The notes beneath the pieces were generated by a model, which saw only the letters and a list, made by a program, of their open reading frames with translations, was not told where the DNA came from and ran no database searches. Source: Clostridiales bacterium DTU023 (GTDB lineage Bacteria; Bacillota; Clostridia; Saccharofermentanales; DTU023). Taken from it: DNA of 13,146 bases. Where the stretch lies: the NCBI GenBank assembly GCA_001512945.1, contig LFTF01000058.1:1-13146 (forward strand). Direction: 5' to 3'. Each line of letters begins with the position of its first letter. The stretch's first letter is position 1. The translations under genes were made by a program, and so were the position numbers. Positions 1 to 7,211 of the stretch are shown here, piece after piece.

Positions 1-230
1 CAGGCACGTACAATGTCAGGAAACGCCTTGTGCATTTCGAGCAATTCCTTGCGCCCTTCTGGATCCGATGTCATGTCAAAGAGATTCGAATAATGTTTTT
101 TCGGAACGATCAGAACATGCACCGGCGCGACGGGGTGAAGGTCTTTAAACGCCAGAACATCTTCATCTTCATATACTTTTTTAGAGGGGATATCTCCTCT
201 AATAATTTTGCAAAATACACAGTCTTCCAT
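1..230 (-). CDS. HIT (histidine triad) family protein, C-terminus cut off by the window edge
   Basis: Partial gene: the first 76 codons are present and the C-terminal part runs off the left edge. The protein starts MEDCVFCKII and continues with RGDIPSKKVYEDEDVLAFKD and then HPVAPVHVLIVPKKH, the classic N-terminal half of HIT nucleotide hydrolases of the HinT/PKCI type. Family members hydrolyse purine nucleoside phosphoramidates and aminoacyl-adenylates in the cytoplasm. Cys4 and Cys7 form the CxxC pair that, with downstream histidines, binds zinc in many bacterial HinT proteins. The catalytic HxHxHxx motif should lie beyond the window, so activity cannot be judged. The ATG at 228-230 is preceded by an AGGGGAG ribosome binding site 8 bases upstream. 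It follows alaS by 51 bases on the same strand, with a probable hairpin terminator between. HinT hydrolyses aminoacyl-AMP made by tRNA synthetases, so being next to alaS may be meaningful, but it may also be chance. Confidence 0.9.
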   Translation of the reverse strand, partial: MEDCVFCKIIRGDIPSKKVYEDEDVLAFKDLHPVAPVHVLIVPKKHYSNLFDMTSDPEGRKELLEMHKAFPDIVRA

Positions 231-250
231 TGGCTTCACTCCCCTGCTAT

Positions 251-280
251 AAAAACACACAACTCGATTAAGTATCGAGC
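251..280 (-). terminator. Candidate intrinsic terminator after alaS
   Basis: Read on the minus strand, two bases after the alaS stop codon comes a 6 bp stem (CTCGAT/ATCGAG, arms at 274-279 and 263-268) with a 5-base loop. It is followed by TTGTGTGTTTTT. The stem is AT-rich and the U tract is broken by Gs, so termination is probably partial, letting some transcripts continue into the HIT gene. Confidence 0.5.
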
Positions 281-281
281 G

Positions 282-2948
282 TCAGTTCTTGATTTCTGCT
301 GCCTTGGCTTGAATAATCGTTCGAATAACCGACAACGCCTCATCGACTTTATCCGTGTCACGTCCTCCTGCCTGTGCCATATCGGGACGCCCACCGCCAC
401 CGCCTCCTGTAATCTTCGCGGCTTCGCGAACTAGATCACCGGCACCAAGTCCCAGCTTTACAGCGCCCGGACCTGCCATCGCAAGCCAAAGCACTTTCTC
501 AGAAGTTGTCCCTGCCAATACAACGACAGCGTTTTCTCCCAACTTGTCACGGAAACGATCACCTGCTTCACGGAGATTTTCGGCATCGTAACCTGGGAAT
601 ACATGGATCAGCGTATGGAATGGATCAATGATTTCTTCCTTAGATGTCAGATCGGCAACAGATTCAGCCAATTTTTCTCGTTCCAGTTGTTTGACCTCAT
701 CTTCTAGCGTGCGAATCTGCTCGTCCATGGCCTTAAGTCTGGCAACTAATCCTTCGCGCGGAGTTCGGAGGTCCTGCTCCAACTCGCTGATAACGGCCGC
801 GTCACGGGAAGCTTCTTCAATCGCGCGTTCCCCCGTAACTGCTTCAATACGTCTTATGCCGGAAGCTATTCCAGCTTCTGACACGATACGAAACAACGCA
901 ATCTCGCCTGTCGACTTGAGATGGGTTCCGCCGCAGAGCTCTCGCGACAAATCTCCGCACGACACAACGCGAACATTGTCATCATACTTTTCACCGAACA
1001 GGGCGACTGCCCCCGACGCACGCGCTTCATCGATGCTCATCACATCCGTAATAACCGGAAAATCGTAGAGCACAGCCCGGTTGACAAGTGATTCAATCGT
1101 ACGCAGTTTGTCATGCGCAACAGGGCCATCATGTTGGAAGTCGAAACGGAGCCTGTCAGGTGAAACAAAAGATCCCTTTTGCGTAGTCATCTCTCCCAAA
1201 ACACTGCGCAACGCCGCATGCAGCAAATGTGTCGCCGTATGATTTCTCGCTGTCGATTTTCGTTCTTTTGATTTCACAGATAGTGTTACAGGCTGTTGTG
1301 AGCGCACAACGCCCTGGGTTACTTTCGCAAGGTGAAGCACAATCCCATCACCCGTTTTTTCAGTTGATCCAATCGAAGCTAGTGCACCATTTTGAATAGC
1401 CAGGCCTGTGTCGCTTGTTTGACCGCCTCCCTGAGCATAGAAAGGGGTTGCTTCTGTAATGATGTAAATATCCTCACCTTCGCTTGCCTGTTCGACCTGA
1501 GTCAACGTCTGTTTGTCGACTGAGGTTTTAAGGATGAATAACAGAGGCAATTGCTTCTCCAACTCGTCATAACCGGTGAAAATCGTTGGGGGCAAAGCGC
1601 GAACAGCATCGGGAAGAGAAAGGGCACCCCAGGCCGTTGATGTTTTCTCAAGAAAATCGGCACGGGCGCGCGTTTTTTGTTGCTTCATGGAAGCATTGAA
1701 CCCGTCGATGTCAACCTCCAGTCCCATTTCCTTAACGATCTCCACGGTGAGTTCAACGGGAAAACCAAATGTGTCATGCAAAAGGAAAGCGACGTCACCA
1801 GGTAATATCTTTGAATCTTTCTCCTGTTCCGTATTACAGGCTTCAGTCAACAACGCAAGGCCCTGCCGGATGGTCCTGTCAAAACGTTTTTCCTCAGCTT
1901 CCACAACCGCGACGATCGATGTTTCCTGTTGAAGTTCAGGGTAGTGATCGCGAGACTGCTCAATAGCGGTACGCACGATCGGCGCAAGAAACGGTCGATC
2001 AACGCCGAGTAGACGGCCGTGTCGTAAAGCACGTCTGATTAAGCGTCGCAGAACATATCCGCGACCTTCATTGCCGGGCAAAATTCCGTCAGCGATCATC
2101 ATCATGGCCGAACGGACGTGATCAGTAATCACCCGGACCGAAACACTGTTCTCATCCGAGTCACCATACGTGGTTCCTGTTGTTTCGCAAACACAATCAA
2201 GGATGGCACGAATCGTATCTACCTCAAACATACTGCCGACATCCTGTACAATGGCAGCCATCCGTTCAAGTCCGGCGCCCGTATCTATGTTTTTCTTTTC
2301 GAGGGGTACGTATGTTCCGTCTTCAAGCTTATTGAACTGCGTAAAAACAAGATTCCAGTACTCTAAATACCGATCACACTCACAGCCGACACCGCAATCT
2401 GGACTACCGCACCCGTATTTCTCTCCTCGGTCAAAAAACATCTCGGAGCATGGTCCGCAAGGACCCGTTCCATGTTCCCAGAAATTATCTTCGTCAAACC
2501 GCGTGATACGTTCAGAGGGAACGCCTGTTGCCACCCACAAGTCATAGGCTTCATCGTCATCCAGGTGAATCGTGACATAGATACAATCTTGCGGTAATCC
2601 AAGAAAATTTAATGAAAAATCCCATGCCCACTGTATGGCTTCCTTTTTGAAATAATCGCCGAAAGAAAAATTGCCCAACATCTCGAAATACGTTCCGTGA
2701 CGACCGGTTCTGCCGACGCGTTCGATATCAGGTGTCCTGATACATTTCTGGCACGTAGCGACACGCGGCCCGGGCGGCGTCTCTGCACCTGTGAACCAGG
2801 GTTTTAGCGGCGTCATACCTGCGTTGATCAAGAGGATCGAGGGATCATTGTCGGGAACCAACGAAAAACTCGGAAGAACGAGATGGTCGTGTTTTTCAAA
2901 AAATTCGAGATATAGGCTGCGAATGGTATTAAGACTTAAGGGTTTCAC
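282..2948 (-). CDS. alaS: Alanine--tRNA ligase (AlaRS)
   Basis: 888 residues, normal for full-length bacterial AlaRS. It attaches alanine to tRNA-Ala in the cytoplasm and removes mischarged serine or glycine. The class II catalytic core fills about residues 1-250, with GPCGPCSE at 162-169. GRGYVLRRLIRRA follows at 295-307, leading into the tRNA-recognition helices. The editing domain has HTATH (His570, His574) and CGGTH (Cys672, His676), the four zinc ligands expected there. A coiled-coil stretch at about 720-765 leads to the C-Ala domain with its glycine-rich GGGGGG run (848-853) and RPDMAQAGG. Residues 180-191 hold a cysteine cluster (C180, C185, C189, C191), which from memory is common in clostridial AlaRS. 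The start is GTG (2946-2948) with GGAG ten bases upstream. No T-box leader is present: only 83 bases separate it from the preceding gene, and most of that is a terminator. Confidence 0.98.
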   Translation of the reverse strand: MKPLSLNTIRSLYLEFFEKHDHLVLPSFSLVPDNDPSILLINAGMTPLKPWFTGAETPPGPRVATCQKCIRTPDIERVGRTGRHGTYFEMLGNFSFGDYFKKEAIQWAWDFSLNFLGLPQDCIYVTIHLDDDEAYDLWVATGVPSERITRFDEDNFWEHGTGPCGPCSEMFFDRGEKYGCGSPDCGVGCECDRYLEYWNLVFTQFNKLEDGTYVPLEKKNIDTGAGLERMAAIVQDVGSMFEVDTIRAILDCVCETTGTTYGDSDENSVSVRVITDHVRSAMMMIADGILPGNEGRGYVLRRLIRRALRHGRLLGVDRPFLAPIVRTAIEQSRDHYPELQQETSIVAVVEAEEKRFDRTIRQGLALLTEACNTEQEKDSKILPGDVAFLLHDTFGFPVELTVEIVKEMGLEVDIDGFNASMKQQKTRARADFLEKTSTAWGALSLPDAVRALPPTIFTGYDELEKQLPLLFILKTSVDKQTLTQVEQASEGEDIYIITEATPFYAQGGGQTSDTGLAIQNGALASIGSTEKTGDGIVLHLAKVTQGVVRSQQPVTLSVKSKERKSTARNHTATHLLHAALRSVLGEMTTQKGSFVSPDRLRFDFQHDGPVAHDKLRTIESLVNRAVLYDFPVITDVMSIDEARASGAVALFGEKYDDNVRVVSCGDLSRELCGGTHLKSTGEIALFRIVSEAGIASGIRRIEAVTGERAIEEASRDAAVISELEQDLRTPREGLVARLKAMDEQIRTLEDEVKQLEREKLAESVADLTSKEEIIDPFHTLIHVFPGYDAENLREAGDRFRDKLGENAVVVLAGTTSEKVLWLAMAGPGAVKLGLGAGDLVREAAKITGGGGGGRPDMAQAGGRDTDKVDEALSVIRTIIQAKAAEIKN

Positions 2949-2975
2949 TGGATAATTTCTCCGATCAGTGATTAT

Positions 2976-3003
2976 GTTTAAAGGCCCGGTTAAACCGGGC
3001 CTA
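2976..3003 (-). terminator. Intrinsic terminator of the PP2C-like/LysM gene
   Basis: A strong GC-rich inverted repeat lies 29 bases past the stop at 3032. The arms AGGCCCGG and CCGGGCCT (2995-3002 and 2982-2989) enclose a 5-base TTTAA loop that could pair further. The minus-strand 3' side continues TTAAACATAAT, giving only a short U run. It sits entirely between this gene and alaS, leaving about 33 bases before the alaS start codon. Confidence 0.75.
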
Positions 3004-3031
3004 ATTGTATCAGAAACTGTTCAGCAGACGG

Positions 3032-4777
3032 TTAATCGCCAAGCAACTCAGACAACGGCGGGATAGCTATCTCTTGGCCCACAAAGAGATTAGTAATAGT
3101 CTTGCCGTTGTACTCTGCCAATTTGATGCAAAGAGATTCGCTCGCGCGATCATAATATTTCAGGCAAATTCCCCACCAGGTGTCGCCTTCCTCAACCTCA
3201 TGGATTTTGTCCAAGATAACCGGAACGGTTGGCTCAGGCTCTGTGGGCTGGGTAGGTGCGACAGTGGAAGGTGGTTCCGTTTTCGTCGGTTCGACCTCTG
3301 TCACGCTCGTTGTTGTGGTCGGCGGCGTCTTTCCACCTCCGCCCGTAAGAAGTTTAATTAGCGCAATGATACATATCAAAATGATTGCAATCAGGATTGC
3401 GTAAAAGACAATACGTCTTGTCCTGTCAGATCCTTTGCGCGGGCCTCTGTCATATCCGTCATCTTCATCGTCATAATCACTGTATGGATCGTATCCGCGT
3501 TGAGAACTGTCAAGATCATCTCCCATTTCCCAGGTTTCACCACGATCGTAACCTTCATACTGTGATTGGTTTCGCCTTTGTGCGGCAGTAGAATATGCGA
3601 AAACAGGCAAATCTGGCACTCCAGCGACGGGCGGTTCATCATCATAGAAACTATCACGTCCAAAGTCGTCGAGCTGACCAGGTGTTTCATTATCCCGGAA
3701 CGGTTCAGCAAAAGGATCGTACGGAGGTTCTATACCACCGGAAGAAGGTCGCACAGGAATCGGTGTAAAACCAAACGTATCCACAATCTCTTCTTCACGT
3801 GTCCGAGAACTTCCCCATACTGGCTCAGCTATGTTATCAAACGATTGTTTTATAGGGGCGGAAGATTGGGTAAGGTCGACCATATTCTGCCGCTGATACC
3901 GCTGCGTTCTTCCAAGCTCAATATCTGTTAACGATGGTTCAGGTTCGACAACAGGTTCCATCGCCTGTGTGGCAAATCGGCCCAGGCTAAACCGCGAAGC
4001 CGCTTCAGCCGCTTTAACCTCTTCGACCCGCGCGACAGCGATCTGAATCGGTGTGCCGGGCATCTGTGAAGCCGCAGCTGTCAACAACATGCCGGCAGCG
4101 TCCATTTGGTCTTCCGAATCTGCAAGTAAACGCAATAATTCTTTCTGACCAATCACATCAAACAGATCGCCATTGCAAAGAATGAGCACGTCACCTTTTT
4201 CTATTTGCGCAATATTGGAATAGCGAATGGACCCGGCCTCACCGGCTATAAAATCTTCCATTCCTTCGACTAAATCACCGTAAAGATCAGCCGCCTCCAA
4301 ATTAATGGAGCCACCGGTCAAAGGATATAGCGCTTCATTGCGATAGATAAAAGCCAGTCCATTACCAACTGTCACAGCGGCCATTTCGCCATCGCGCAGA
4401 ATAATACCGGAAAAATATGGTTCGCGAGCTGATTCGTCCTGCAATTTCAACCCGCCGGTCACCTCTAGTGCTGTTTCGGCAAGATCATTGATATCGTTGT
4501 CAATATCTCCGATTTCCGTGGTCACTTGTCCGGCCAGACGCGCAAGTGGGTCTTGCCAAGGTGACACACGGGCGCGAGCATCTGACGGGTAACCGAATAC
4601 CGAAATTAAAAACCCACGTGCCTCTCGATCAAGCGTGTTGTTGACCGCTCGCAATTCACGTTTTCCCGGGAATTTGCCATTGAGACAGTAAGCGTCCGCT
4701 ACGCCCTCAACGGGATAGTACCGAGCATTGATCGTCGTAGCCAAACGTGTTGCGGTAGGCGTCGATGCCTTTGCCAT
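3032..4777 (-). CDS. Membrane protein with a degenerate PP2C-like domain and an extracytoplasmic LysM domain
   Basis: 581 residues; I recognise the parts but not a named gene. Residues about 18-255 resemble a PP2C-type (SpoIIE/PrpC-like) phosphatase: GFLISVFGYPSD, then YFSGIILRDGEMAAVTVGNG, then GDVLILCNGDLFDVIG, then IQIAVARVEE. At each place where active enzymes carry a metal-binding Asp (DGxGG, GDSR, SDG, DN), this protein has other residues, so it is probably catalytically dead. Residues 265-450 are acidic, low-complexity and probably disordered. Arg-rich RTRR precedes a membrane segment (456-477). A Thr/Pro linker (484-520) then leads to one LysM domain (525-573; HEVEEGDTWWGIC to GQEIAIP). 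The charges place the N-terminus inside and LysM at the cell wall. The layout recalls PrkC-type sensors. The start at 4777 is chosen because AGGAGG (4784-4789) lies six bases upstream; a longer frame from 4813 lacks such a site. Confidence 0.85.
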   Translation of the reverse strand: MAKASTPTATRLATTINARYYPVEGVADAYCLNGKFPGKRELRAVNNTLDREARGFLISVFGYPSDARARVSPWQDPLARLAGQVTTEIGDIDNDINDLAETALEVTGGLKLQDESAREPYFSGIILRDGEMAAVTVGNGLAFIYRNEALYPLTGGSINLEAADLYGDLVEGMEDFIAGEAGSIRYSNIAQIEKGDVLILCNGDLFDVIGQKELLRLLADSEDQMDAAGMLLTAAASQMPGTPIQIAVARVEEVKAAEAASRFSLGRFATQAMEPVVEPEPSLTDIELGRTQRYQRQNMVDLTQSSAPIKQSFDNIAEPVWGSSRTREEEIVDTFGFTPIPVRPSSGGIEPPYDPFAEPFRDNETPGQLDDFGRDSFYDDEPPVAGVPDLPVFAYSTAAQRRNQSQYEGYDRGETWEMGDDLDSSQRGYDPYSDYDDEDDGYDRGPRKGSDRTRRIVFYAILIAIILICIIALIKLLTGGGGKTPPTTTTSVTEVEPTKTEPPSTVAPTQPTEPEPTVPVILDKIHEVEEGDTWWGICLKYYDRASESLCIKLAEYNGKTITNLFVGQEIAIPPLSELLGD

Positions 4778-4783
4778 AAGATG

Positions 4784-4789
4784 CCTCCT
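4784..4789 (-). promoter_or_regulatory. Consensus ribosome binding site that fixes the LysM gene start
   Basis: A full AGGAGG on the minus strand with a 6-base spacer (CATCTT) to the ATG at 4775-4777. It lies inside the longer open frame that begins at 4813, which argues against the longer version. Confidence 0.85.
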
Positions 4790-4830
4790 GAAATTGATGT
4801 GATGTGACGTCATAGTTAACGCACTTACTT

Positions 4831-4875
4831 TGTCTGATAGTTTAACACAAAATGTCTAATGATAGACTGACACAA
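4831..4875 (-). repeat. Tandem imperfect direct repeat upstream of the PP2C-like/LysM gene
   Basis: Two copies follow the pattern TTGTGT, four variable bases, CTATCA, then GACA on the minus strand. Copy 1 (4853-4875) has TTA inserted before GACA; copy 2 (4831-4850) does not. The copies are separated by two bases, so they start about 25 bases apart, near two helical turns. Copy 1 also holds the short palindrome GTCTAATGATAGAC (4855-4868). The pair lies 54-98 bases upstream of the start codon, in the only non-coding stretch (4778-4902) after ispD. That fits a regulator-binding site or a promoter region. I could not assign clear -35 and -10 boxes. Confidence 0.6.
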
Positions 4876-4902
4876 CTGTCTGCGATTGATGCAATTACTC
4901 TA

Positions 4903-5610
4903 TCACCTGCTCAAACAACCGGCGGCCAAGACATCATCGGGCGTCGTAATTTTAATATTACGAGGGCTGCCCTCGATAAGTTTGACGGGATATCCAACGC
5001 GGATCAATAATTCTAGATCGTCTGTTACCTCTGTTCCACCTTCATCGGCCGAAACAGCTGCTTCCAGGAGAACGTCCAGATCGGCTCCCTGCGGTGTTTG
5101 CATCGCAACCAGGCGCTTACGAGGAAGTGTCTCCACGATCACCGCACACGTCTCATCAAGCAGTCTTACCGTGTCAGTTACGGCAATGGCCGGAGCTACG
5201 CCGCAACGCTCGTTTCGTATCGTTTCTATAACTTCCGAGACGATCGACTGGGGCAAGAAACAGCGAGCCGCATCGTGGATCAAGACCGCAATGCGATCTA
5301 CGCCACACTTACTGACTGAGAAATCACGAACCCCGACAAGACCCGCGAGTGCCGATTCCTGTCGTGATGCGCCGCCTGAGATAACATACACCGAGCGTCC
5401 CTTGAATTCACGTGCCAGAATTACTTCGACCCGTTCGCGCTCACTCTTTTCTGCCACAACAACCAAGCCTGAAACATCGGGATGATCAAGCAGACAGGCG
5501 GCAGACCGTTCAAGCATGGTGCGATCTCCGATCTTTTGAAAAATCTTATTTTCATTGCCACCGAATCGGCTGCCACAGCCTGCCGCAAGTAATATTGCAA
5601 ATGTCTTCAC
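4903..5610 (-). CDS. ispD: 2-C-methyl-D-erythritol 4-phosphate cytidylyltransferase
   Basis: 235 residues, the usual length. It transfers CMP from CTP to MEP in the non-mevalonate isoprenoid pathway, in the cytoplasm. The nucleotide-binding start is AILLAAGCGSRFGG, with Arg15 and, seven residues on, Lys22 matching the catalytic Arg/Lys spacing of E. coli IspD. Other family motifs are SGGASRQES (78-86), IHDAAR (111-116), QTPQG (171-175), TDD (196-198) and EGSPRNIKITTPDD (213-226) with Lys220. Two common prolines are replaced: HDAARP reads HDAARC, and the residue before Lys22 is Asn. The start is GTG (5608-5610) behind GGGGAGG. It begins 23 bases after radA on the same strand, so the two are probably cotranscribed. 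No terminator is visible after it. The usual partner ispF is not in the window. Confidence 0.95.
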   Translation of the reverse strand: MKTFAILLAAGCGSRFGGNENKIFQKIGDRTMLERSAACLLDHPDVSGLVVVAEKSERERVEVILAREFKGRSVYVISGGASRQESALAGLVGVRDFSVSKCGVDRIAVLIHDAARCFLPQSIVSEVIETIRNERCGVAPAIAVTDTVRLLDETCAVIVETLPRKRLVAMQTPQGADLDVLLEAAVSADEGGTEVTDDLELLIRVGYPVKLIEGSPRNIKITTPDDVLAAGCLSR

Positions 5611-5633
5611 AGATTTCCTCCCCGCTAGTTATT

Positions 5634-7040
5634 CTATTCGCCGCCCTTTTTCGAAAAAAGCAAATCATAGGCTTCATTGAGTTCACTGACATAGTAAACG
5701 CGTGTGTTACTTTTCTGCTCGAACCGTTTGAGCTTGGCCCTAGCAGACGCGGGAACAACAAAACGTGTCCAGCCTGCCCGGTAGGCCTCTTCCAGATAGT
5801 CGGTAATCCTAGGAACAGTGCGAATTTCGCCCGTTAAACCAACTTCTCCGATGACAACTGCGTCGAGAGAAACTGGTTCATCACGTACACTTGAAAGCAA
5901 TGCGGCGAGGATGGCCAAGTCTGTCGAAGTTCCCCGGACACGCAGACCACCGGTCACGTTAATGTATGCGTCGAGCGCACTGAGGTCAATTTTTGTTTTT
6001 TTCTCAGCTACGGCCAGCAACATAATTAGACGTGAGCGATCGATGCCTTGCGCCATGCGGATAGGAGTTCCATAGTTGGCCTTAACCGTCAGCGCTTGAA
6101 GCTCCAGAAGAAGCGGGCGCGTCCCCTCAAGAACGGCACTTACGATTGAACCGGGCACATGGCCTGGTTTGCCGTCAAGGAAGAGGCTAGTTGCCTGTCC
6201 CACTGATATGAGTCCTTTCTCGGTCATCTCAAAAATGCCGATTTCCTCGGTAGAGGAAAAACGATTCTTTACCGCTCTCAGAATACGCAGCGAACTTTCT
6301 TTGTCTCCTTCAAAATATAGTACGGTATCAACCATATGCTCGAGTACTCGAGGCCCGGCAATCGCACCGTCTTTTGTGACGTGGCCGGTCATAATAATCG
6401 TAATTCCGTAGTTTTTTGACAAACGCAAAAAACCCATCCCTACTTCACGTACCTGTGACACAGTTCCGGGGGCTGCCTGCAAATCATCCGAATAGACCGT
6501 CTGTATTGAATCAATTACAACAACTCGAGGACCGAGCTCAAGCATAGTCGCCTCAATCGCACTAAGGCTTGTCGTCGTTAAAAGCGGAATTTTCCTGTCA
6601 CGCAATCCTAACCGCTCACAGCGCATTCTGATTTGGATCGCCGATTCTTCTCCGCTTACGTATAGAATGTCATCTCCGGGGAAATTGCCAAGAATTTCTA
6701 GCGCGAGAGTCGATTTTCCGATGCCCGGATCGCCTCCAAGCAAAACCAAAGATCCTTGCACAAGTCCTCCGCCTAAAACACGATCAAGTTCCGGTATGGA
6801 AGTAGGCACCTGAGTCTCTTTTTCAACCGTGATTGATGAAAGATCAACAATGACAGGCTCTCCCAGACTCTTATCCGGCGGTGTAATCCAACTGCCCGAG
6901 CGCCCAGGAGTTTTTGGTCCAATCATTTCCTTGATTTCAAAAAAAGAATTCCAGGCTCCACATGATGGACATCGGCCCAGCATGCCTATTGTTTCGTGTC
7001 CGCACTCTTCACAAACATACAGCGTTTTCTTTTTTGCCAT
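5634..7040 (-). CDS. radA: DNA repair protein RadA (Sms), RecA-like branch-migration ATPase
   Basis: 468 residues, typical. RadA is a DnaB-like ATP-driven helicase that extends D-loops in recombination repair and, in some Bacillota, in transformation. An N-terminal zinc finger has Cys10, Cys13, Cys24 and Cys27 (CEECGHETIGMLGRCPSC). The RecA-like core carries Walker A GGDPGIGKST (102-111) and Walker B VVVIDS (173-178). The RadA signature follows at 258-269 as KNRFSSTEEIGI; the usual KNRFG has Ser instead of Gly at 262. The C-terminal part (about 290-468) is the Lon-protease-like ring domain, ending in GEVGLTGEIRTVPR. The ATG at 7038-7040 has GGAGG eight bases upstream. It heads a probable radA-ispD operon. 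In many Bacillota disA lies between or near these genes; here it is absent. Confidence 0.97.
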   Translation of the reverse strand: MAKKKTLYVCEECGHETIGMLGRCPSCGAWNSFFEIKEMIGPKTPGRSGSWITPPDKSLGEPVIVDLSSITVEKETQVPTSIPELDRVLGGGLVQGSLVLLGGDPGIGKSTLALEILGNFPGDDILYVSGEESAIQIRMRCERLGLRDRKIPLLTTTSLSAIEATMLELGPRVVVIDSIQTVYSDDLQAAPGTVSQVREVGMGFLRLSKNYGITIIMTGHVTKDGAIAGPRVLEHMVDTVLYFEGDKESSLRILRAVKNRFSSTEEIGIFEMTEKGLISVGQATSLFLDGKPGHVPGSIVSAVLEGTRPLLLELQALTVKANYGTPIRMAQGIDRSRLIMLLAVAEKKTKIDLSALDAYINVTGGLRVRGTSTDLAILAALLSSVRDEPVSLDAVVIGEVGLTGEIRTVPRITDYLEEAYRAGWTRFVVPASARAKLKRFEQKSNTRVYYVSELNEAYDLLFSKKGGE

Positions 7041-7077
7041 TCACCCACCCTCCGAGCCTCGATATTCCATCACGTCA

Positions 7078-7083
7078 AGTATA
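7078..7083 (-). promoter_or_regulatory. Weak candidate -10 box for radA
   Basis: TATACT on the minus strand, five of six matches to TATAAT, about 38 bases upstream of the radA start. The best -35 at an 18-base spacing is CTATCA, a poor match. It lies in an AT-rich divergent gap (7041-7211), where a promoter is expected. Confidence 0.3.
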
Positions 7084-7121
7084 TGGGATCTAATAAATAA
7101 ATGATAGAATATGATCATCTG

Positions 7122-7130
7122 TGTTATATT
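7122..7130 (+). promoter_or_regulatory. Extended -10 promoter for the acyl-CoA ligase-like gene
   Basis: TGTTATATT fits the extended -10 form TGnTATAAT with one mismatch. The -35 position (about 7102-7107, TGATAG) is poor, which extended -10 promoters tolerate. Transcription would start near 7137, leaving a leader of about 75 bases. Nothing recognisable as a riboswitch is seen in that leader. Confidence 0.45.
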
Positions 7131-7211
7131 TTCGTGGAATAAACGCCGGATGTCCCAATTTCATCTAAAGGCATACTGGGCTCCCTCCACATTTCGAACA
7201 GGAAGGTTCCC

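Noticed and set aside
2949..3031. T-box or other riboswitch upstream of alaS
   Set aside because: The gap is too short and shows only one terminator hairpin; no T-box sequence is present.
4778..4813. Longer start for the LysM protein at 4813
   Set aside because: No ribosome binding site there, and the consensus AGGAGG for the 4777 start lies inside the extension.
4886..5485. Plus-strand open frame of 199 codons opposite ispD
   Set aside because: Low-complexity Ser/Thr/Arg composition, no recognised motif, and fully antisense to a confident gene.
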